Positions 59,212 through 64,000 of a stretch of DNA of 64,000 nucleotides are shown here, in pieces. Numbering within the stretch: position 1 is the stretch's first letter; each line of letters begins with the position of its first letter. The translations under genes were made by a program, and so were the position numbers. Where the stretch lies: assembly GCF_030814655.1 (NCBI RefSeq), contig NZ_JAUSVK010000001.1, forward strand, positions 4,781,001-4,845,000. The letters are read 5' to 3'. Source of the DNA: Labrys monachus (GTDB taxonomy: Bacteria; Pseudomonadota; Alphaproteobacteria; Rhizobiales; Labraceae). The notes beneath the pieces were generated by a model. The model did no database searches. It was not told where the DNA came from and worked only from the letters and a program-made list of their open reading frames with translations.

Positions 59212-59646
59212 TCAATGCGGCGGGTCGGTCCGGACGCTGAACGGCTTGCCCTTCTCGCCGGTCACCAGCACGAGGATGCGTACCGGATCGCTGCCGACGA
59301 CGCGGCCGTCATGCTTGCGGTCGACCATTTCGGCGAAGGAATCGCCGGCCTTGAACACATGCCTGGCCCCGTCCTCGCCCTCGACCTCGATCGCGCCGGA
59401 GAGGATGTAGGCATAGGTCGGCACGGGGTGCAGGTGCCAGCCGGTCTCGCCGCCCGGCGGAATCTCGACGATGAGGCTCTGGACCTCAGGGTCGGAAAAG
59501 GAGGGATAGCGGATCGGATCGCCGCTCGAGGTGGTGGTGGTCTGCAGGAGGCGCGTCACGACGACGGACGGCTTGTAGCTGTCTTCCGCACGCGCGGCGG
59601 AGACGATCGACACGGCACCCAGCAGCGCCACGACCAGGATCTTCAC
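59212..59646 (-). CDS. Exported cupin-domain protein
   Basis: 144 residues from a GTG at 59646, with GGGGAGG upstream. Signal peptide KILVVALLGAVSIVSAARA. The cupin motif GWHLHPVPTYAYILSGAIEVEGEDG with metal His residues is followed by AGDSFAEMVDRKHDGR. Function unknown; related periplasmic cupins are annotated only by fold. Longer readings start in poor context. Confidence 0.78.
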   Translation of the reverse strand: MKILVVALLGAVSIVSAARAEDSYKPSVVVTRLLQTTTTSSGDPIRYPSFSDPEVQSLIVEIPPGGETGWHLHPVPTYAYILSGAIEVEGEDGARHVFKAGDSFAEMVDRKHDGRVVGSDPVRILVLVTGEKGKPFSVRTDPPH

Positions 59647-59770
59647 GATGGCCTCCCCTCGCCCTTCGCGGGCCCGTTGGGGGATCGCCGTCATCAGCCG
59701 ATCGGCGTCCCCGTTCCATTGATACCCGGAACGGGGACGATGGGAAGCCTCTTGGTCGGCGAGGCCGCTA

Positions 59771-60667
59771 TCAGGCGGCGGCCGAACGACCCTGGCCGGG
59801 CTGCACAACCTGGTTGAAGTCCTCGATCAGGCTGCGCGTAATGGCACCCGGCGTGTAATGATGGCCGAGAATCTCGGCCACCGGGGTGACCTCCGCCGCC
59901 GTGCCGGTCAGGAAGCATTCGCTGAAGGCGTCGAGTTCCTCAGGCATGATCCGCCGCTCGATCACCTCGATGCCGCGCGCCTTGGCGAGGCCGATCACCG
60001 TCTGGCGGGTGATGCCGTCGAGGAAGCAGTCGGCGAGCGGGGTATGGATCTGGCCGTCGCGGATGAAGAAGACATTGGCGCCGGTGCACTCGGCGACCCG
60101 GCCCTCCCAGTCGAGCATCAGCGCATCGGCATAGCCGCGCCGCTCGGCGCGATGCTTGGACACCGTGCAGATCATATAGAGGCCGGCAGCCTTGGACAGG
60201 GACGGCACCGTGCGCGGATCCGGACGGCGATATTCGGCGATGTCCAGGCGAATGCCCTTCATCTTGGTCGCCATGTCGAACATGCTCGGCCATTCCCAGG
60301 CCGCGATGGCGACGTGGATGGTGGCGCTCTGCGCGGCGACCGCCATCATTTCCGAGCCGCGCCAGGCCACCGGGCGCACATAGGCATCCTTCATGCCGTT
60401 CTTTTCCAGCACGAGCAGCTTGGCCGCATCGATCTCCTCGATCGAATAGGGAATGGTGAAGTCGAGGATCTCGGCCGAGCGCCTGAAGCGCGCCGAATGT
60501 TCCGACGACTTGAAGACGCTGCCGCCATAGGCGCGTTCGCCCTCGAATACGGCACCGCCATAGTGAAGCCCATGCGAGAGGACATGCAGCTTGGCGTCGG
60601 CCCACGGCGCCAGATGGCCGTCGAACCAGATATAGCCGTCGCGTTGATCGAAGGGCAGAATCGACAT
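59771..60667 (-). CDS. ilvE: Branched-chain amino acid aminotransferase
   Basis: 298 residues from the ATG at 60667, with GGAGGAA eight bases upstream. A fold-IV PLP enzyme: YGGAVFEGERAYGG, VAWRGSEMM, PSLSKAAGLYM with the PLP Lys159, and ECTGANVFFIRDG. IlvE makes leucine, isoleucine and valine from their keto acids and runs the reverse step. It is divergent from the MarR gene, with a 286-base spacer. Confidence 0.94.
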   Translation of the reverse strand: MSILPFDQRDGYIWFDGHLAPWADAKLHVLSHGLHYGGAVFEGERAYGGSVFKSSEHSARFRRSAEILDFTIPYSIEEIDAAKLLVLEKNGMKDAYVRPVAWRGSEMMAVAAQSATIHVAIAAWEWPSMFDMATKMKGIRLDIAEYRRPDPRTVPSLSKAAGLYMICTVSKHRAERRGYADALMLDWEGRVAECTGANVFFIRDGQIHTPLADCFLDGITRQTVIGLAKARGIEVIERRIMPEELDAFSECFLTGTAAEVTPVAEILGHHYTPGAITRSLIEDFNQVVQPGQGRSAAA

Positions 60668-60953
60668 GCGTAATTCCTCCAGCGTCTTGCGCCTGTTATA
60701 CTCCGCATCCAGGCGATTGCGGGGCTGTTTCAACAGGCCGCCTCACGGAGACGACCCGTCGGGTTGAGACTACTCCCTGGAAATGGCGGCATATTGCAGG
60801 AACCGGCGCTTTTTTGCATCGGCCGGCAAGTCCCGTTATGTTCCGTGCCGGGAAGGGCATCGCGCCTCGGCGCGAAAGCGACAGTCCCGTTGGGCGGAAC
60901 ATCCTTTCGCCACGAGCCCCGTTTGAGTAACGATCCGACGAAAATATGTCAAT

Positions 60954-61496
60954 ATGGCTGACGTAAATTTCTCTCCCGCCTCGCCGGTCAAGCAGCGTCC
61001 GGATACGCCCTGCGCGGATCCGCCGGCGCCGCTCTACAATCTCATCGAACTCCTCTTCTTCGCCTATCGCGATTTCGTCGCCGATGCCGACCATGCGCTG
61101 GAGATCTACCGCTTCGGCCGCGCGCATCACCGGGTCTTGCATTTCGTCGATCGCAATCCCAACCTTACTGTGGCCGAGTTGCTGGATATTCTGAGGATCA
61201 CCAAGCAGTCGCTGGCGCGAGTTCTGAAGGAATTGATCGACCAGGGTTTCATTCTGCAGCGCGAAGGCGAGGAGGATCGCCGCCAGCGGCTGCTGGCGAC
61301 CACGCCCAAGGGGCGCCAGCTGGCGGCCGAGCTCGCGGTCGCCCAGTCCCGGCGTATCGCCGTGGCGCTGGCGGAGGCTGGTCCCGGCAGCCATGACCAG
61401 GCCGTGAAGTTCCTGTCCGCCATGGTGGATCCGAGCGAGCGGGCGACCGTGGCCCGGCTCATCGGCGGCAATTCGGCGGAAGGAGGCGATCGATGA
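60954..61496 (+). CDS. MarR family transcriptional regulator (PetP-like)
   Basis: 180 residues. Winged-helix core NLTVAELLDILRITKQSLARVLKELIDQGFILQREGEEDRRQRLLATTPKG. The next gene is an OmpR-type response regulator overlapping by four bases, the same order as petP-petR of Rhodobacter, so it is probably the PetP counterpart. Effector unknown. ilvE is divergent upstream. Confidence 0.85.
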   Translation: MADVNFSPASPVKQRPDTPCADPPAPLYNLIELLFFAYRDFVADADHALEIYRFGRAHHRVLHFVDRNPNLTVAELLDILRITKQSLARVLKELIDQGFILQREGEEDRRQRLLATTPKGRQLAAELAVAQSRRIAVALAEAGPGSHDQAVKFLSAMVDPSERATVARLIGGNSAEGGDR

Positions 61497-62206
61497 CCAA
61501 GGTTGCGATCGTCCCCGATGACGCCCCCCACATTCTCCTGGTCGACGACGACAACCGCATTCGCGCCTTGCTGTCGCGCTATCTCGGCGAGCACGGCTAT
61601 CGCGTCACCACCGCCGAGCACGCCGCCAGCGCACGCAGCCGCATCGAGGCGCTCGCCTTCGATCTCCTCATCGTCGACGTGATGATGCCGGGCGAGAACG
61701 GCCTCGACCTCACGCGCTCGATCCGGCGGAACTCGAGCGTGCCCATCCTCATGCTGACGGCGCAGGGCGATCCGGGCGACCGCATCAAGGGGCTCGAGAC
61801 CGGCGCCGACGACTATCTCTCCAAACCCTTCGAGCCGCGCGAGCTGCTGCTGCGCATCAACAACATCCTGCGGCGGGCCGTCGCCTCGGCGCCGGCCGAG
61901 CCGGTGCGGGACGCCGTCACCTTCGGCGACTTCACCTTCCATGTCGCGCGGGGCGAATTGCAGCAATACGGCGAGACCATCCGCATCACCGAGCGCGAGC
62001 GCGACATGCTGCGCCTCCTCGTCGAGACGCCGCGCGAGACGGTCGACCGCCTCGCCCTGGCCGGCAACGCCGCCGACGGCGCCAATGAGCGGACGGTGGA
62101 CGTGCAGATCAACCGCCTGCGCCGCAAGATCGAGCGGGATCCGGGCAACCCGGTCTATCTGCAGACGGTGCGGGGGACCGGCTACCGGCTGATGGTGGAT
62201 ATGTGA
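61493..62206 (+). CDS. OmpR-family response regulator (PetR-like)
   Basis: 237 residues from an ATG overlapping the MarR stop. Receiver domain with acidic pocket LLVDDD, phosphoacceptor Asp62 in VDVMMPG, Thr89 and Lys111; then a winged-helix DNA-binding domain (ERTVDVQINRLRRKIERDPGNPVYLQTVRGTGYR). The kinase gene follows directly. Target genes cannot be told from here. Confidence 0.9.
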   Translation: MTKVAIVPDDAPHILLVDDDNRIRALLSRYLGEHGYRVTTAEHAASARSRIEALAFDLLIVDVMMPGENGLDLTRSIRRNSSVPILMLTAQGDPGDRIKGLETGADDYLSKPFEPRELLLRINNILRRAVASAPAEPVRDAVTFGDFTFHVARGELQQYGETIRITERERDMLRLLVETPRETVDRLALAGNAADGANERTVDVQINRLRRKIERDPGNPVYLQTVRGTGYRLMVDM

Positions 62207-63615
62207 TGCCGATGCGCGCATGGCATCTGGGGCGGGAGACCCTGGCACGCTGGGCTCCCAGCTGGCGCGACATGCTGGTCGGGCCGGCGCGCCTGCTCGC
62301 CTCGCTGGGCGACCGCATGCCCAAGGGCCTCTATGCCCGCTCGCTGCTCATCATCATCACGCCGATCGTCATCCTGCAGGCCGTGGTCGCCTATGTTTTC
62401 ATGGAGAAGCACTGGCAGAGCGTCACCTCCCGCCTGTCCGCCGCGACCACCAAGGACATCGCGGCGATCATCGAACTGTACGACCAGTTTCCGCACGACA
62501 AGGACACCGAGGACAAGCTCGAGAACATCGCCCAGAACCAGATGGGGCTGGATGTCGAGTTCCGTCCGCCCGAGGATCTGCCGCCGCGCGGCGCGAGGCC
62601 CTTCTTCGACATCCTCGACCAGGCGCTGACCGAGGAGATCACGCTGCGCATCGGCAAGCCGTTCTGGATCGACACGGTGGGGCGGTCCGATTTCGTCGAG
62701 ATCCGCGTCAAGCTCGACGACGCGGTCCTGCGCGTCTTCGCCCGCCGCAGCCAGACCTACGCCTCCAACAGCTATATCTTCCTCCTGTGGATGACCGGCT
62801 CGTCCCTGGTGCTGATGACGGTGGCGATCCTGTTCCTGCGCAACCAGATCCGCCCGATCCAGCAGCTCGCCAATGCGGCGCAGGATTTCGGCAAGGGCCG
62901 CGACGTCCAGAATTTCCGGCCGCGCGGGGCGCGGGAGGTGCGCCAGGCCGCCACCGCCTTCATCGAGATGCGCCGCCGCGTCGAGCGCTCCTTCGACCAG
63001 CGCACGACGATGCTCAACGGCGTGTCGCACGATCTGCGCACCATCCTGACGCGCTTCAAGCTCTCGCTCGCCTTGCTCGACGAGAACAACCCCGAATTCG
63101 AGGCGCTGCAGAACGATGTCGACGAGATGAGCCGCATGCTGGAGGCCTATCTCGCCTTCGCGCGCGGCGACGCCGCGGAACAGGCGGCGCCGACCAACAT
63201 CGCCCGCCTGCTTGAGGAATTGCGCGCCGATTCGATGCGCCAGGGGCATGACACCAAGACCTCGTTCCAGGGCAATCCGATCGTGGTGGTGCGTCCGGAC
63301 GCCTTCAAGCGCTGCCTGACCAACCTCGTCTCCAATGCGCAGCGCTTCGGCGACGCCATCGTGATCTCGGCTCATCGCGAGCATCGCTATCTGACCGTGC
63401 ATGTCGACGATGACGGGCCGGGCGTGCCGGAGGACAGGCGCGAGGACGTGTTCAAGCCCTTCCTGCGCCTCGACGAGGCCCGCAACCAGGACCATGGCGG
63501 CACCGGCCTCGGCCTCGCCATCGCCCGCGACATCGCCCGCTTCCACGGCGGCGACGCCACGCTCGCCCGAAGCCCGCTCGGCGGCCTGCGCGCCACGGTC
63601 CGCGTCCCGGTCTGA
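62206..63615 (+). CDS. EnvZ-like sensor histidine kinase
   Basis: 469 residues; the ATG shares one base with the regulator's stop (a GTG three bases earlier is in frame). Two membrane segments (about residues 45-70, LLIIITPIVILQAVVAYVFM, and 190-210, LWMTGSSLVLMTVAILFL) enclose a periplasmic domain; then HAMP, a His-box SHDLRTIL with phosphoacceptor His275, N-box NLVSNAQRFG, DDDGPGV and GGTGLGLAIA. Full kinase set, so active. It likely pairs with the preceding regulator. Confidence 0.92.
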   Translation: MPMRAWHLGRETLARWAPSWRDMLVGPARLLASLGDRMPKGLYARSLLIIITPIVILQAVVAYVFMEKHWQSVTSRLSAATTKDIAAIIELYDQFPHDKDTEDKLENIAQNQMGLDVEFRPPEDLPPRGARPFFDILDQALTEEITLRIGKPFWIDTVGRSDFVEIRVKLDDAVLRVFARRSQTYASNSYIFLLWMTGSSLVLMTVAILFLRNQIRPIQQLANAAQDFGKGRDVQNFRPRGAREVRQAATAFIEMRRRVERSFDQRTTMLNGVSHDLRTILTRFKLSLALLDENNPEFEALQNDVDEMSRMLEAYLAFARGDAAEQAAPTNIARLLEELRADSMRQGHDTKTSFQGNPIVVVRPDAFKRCLTNLVSNAQRFGDAIVISAHREHRYLTVHVDDDGPGVPEDRREDVFKPFLRLDEARNQDHGGTGLGLAIARDIARFHGGDATLARSPLGGLRATVRVPV

Positions 63616-63622
63616 CCGGAGC

Positions 63623-63646
63623 GCGGACATCCCTGTCCGCTCTTTC
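63623..63646. terminator. Terminator after the kinase gene
   Basis: GCGGACA and TGTCCGC form a 7-base stem with a four-base loop followed by TCTTT, eight bases after the stop. It serves the kinase operon. Confidence 0.65.
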
Positions 63647-63669
63647 CCGCAGGCGTGGCGTTGCCAGGG

Positions 63670-63691
63670 GCGGACCGGAAGTCCGCGCTCC
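63670..63691. repeat. Short hairpin repeat GCGGAC-CGGAA-GTCCGC
   Basis: Almost the same word as at 22881-22902 (GCGGAnnGGAAGTCCGCGCTCC, differing at two bases). It lies between the two converging genes at the right end and may act as a terminator for either. Confidence 0.65.
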
Positions 63692-63714
63692 AGAAGGCGG
63701 CGGCCCGGGAGGGG

Positions 63715-64000
63715 TCAGCGCGTCATGGCCTGGTCGAGCTTCGCGCGCTGCTCGCGGAAGGCCGTGAGCGCGCTGCCGCCCAGCAGTCGCCCCGCCGCGA
63801 GCCTGATGCGCAGCGGATCGACGTTCTCGCCGTTGATGCGGACCTCGTAATAGAGGTGCGGCCCGGTCGAGAGGCCGGTGGAACCGATATAGGCGATGGT
63901 CTCGCCCTGGTGGACTCGGGTGCCGACCTTGATGCCCTTCGGAAAGCCGGAGACATGGGCATAGGTGGTCTCGTAGCCCTGATCGTGCCGGACGCGGATA
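63715..64000 (-). CDS. M23 family metallopeptidase (C-terminal part only)
   Basis: The last 95 codons of a gene that continues beyond the window. GYETTYAHVSGFPKG, GETIAYIGSTGLSTGPHLYYEVRINGENVDPL is the LytM/M23 peptidase C-terminal signature with the metal His in HLYYEV and an earlier His in the TYAH motif. Such enzymes cut peptidoglycan cross-links. The N-terminus, with any signal peptide, is not visible. Confidence 0.85.
   Translation of the reverse strand, partial: IRVRHDQGYETTYAHVSGFPKGIKVGTRVHQGETIAYIGSTGLSTGPHLYYEVRINGENVDPLRIRLAAGRLLGGSALTAFREQRAKLDQAMTR

Overview
The window is chromosomal DNA from a high-GC alphaproteobacterium, most likely a member of the Hyphomicrobiales (Rhizobiales). 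The evidence is family content and gene order: an frcR-frcB-frcC-frcA fructose importer, two MucR/Ros regulators, a DUF3311-MctP symporter pair, an Omp25/Omp31-type outer-membrane protein, and an ilvE / MarR / OmpR regulator / EnvZ-like kinase block. Genus cannot be decided from the sequence alone. I saw no transposase, integrase, phage gene or CRISPR array.

Region by region. (1) 1-13.7 kb: a glycogen cluster on the minus strand, glgP, glgB, glgC, glgA, pgm, then a GlgX-MalQ fusion that runs off the left edge; a lysophospholipid acyltransferase gene sits in reverse orientation between pgm and glgX. (2) 13.9-22.7 kb: a BadF-type amino-sugar kinase, nagA, a CUT2 sugar ABC transporter with one binding protein, one double ATPase and two permeases, then cutC and a YnfA-type gene facing them. 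Strong palindromes lie before the kinase and before the transporter. (3) 22.9-31 kb: an aldo/keto reductase, a monocarboxylate symporter with its DUF3311 partner, hutC and the divergent hutI-hutH-hutG-hutD operon, which lacks urocanase (hutU) and hutF. (4) 31.3-35.9 kb: an FAD oxidase, a CNNM/CBS membrane protein, a PagL-like outer-membrane protein and a sulfotransferase-like gene.

(5) 35.9-45 kb: a gene-poor, locally AT-rich stretch with two facing MucR paralogues that share a duplicated leader, small membrane or secreted proteins, tRNA-Gln and tRNA-Pro, a ferritin-like protein whose ribosome site lies in a hairpin, an orphan HicB-like protein, an orphan strong terminator that suggests a small RNA, an outer-membrane beta-barrel and an HdeA-like periplasmic protein. 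(6) 45-49.6 kb: the frcRBCA fructose operon. (7) 49.6-57.7 kb: bioY, rlmJ-ltrA, two small genes, a PLP ornithine/lysine-type decarboxylase, and a MerR regulator divergent from a Zn/Cd/Pb-exporting ATPase. (8) 57.8-64 kb: a LysR / YciI divergent pair with clear inverted repeats between them, a secreted cupin, ilvE, a MarR-regulator-kinase operon, and the C-terminal end of an M23 peptidase gene.

The window is mainly about carbon handling: glycogen storage and breakdown, fructose and probably amino-sugar import, histidine degradation and monocarboxylate uptake, with envelope and metal-stress functions added. Three families of dispersed intergenic repeats (a 'TGATCGACTTTTCGA' palindromic family, a 'GGGAGAAGG' hairpin family, and a 'GGAAGTCCGCGCTCC' hairpin) recur at separate places. 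The best leads for something undescribed are the ferritin leader hairpin, the MucR pair without a complete zinc site, the CutC/amino-sugar association and the orphan terminator near 43.1 kb.
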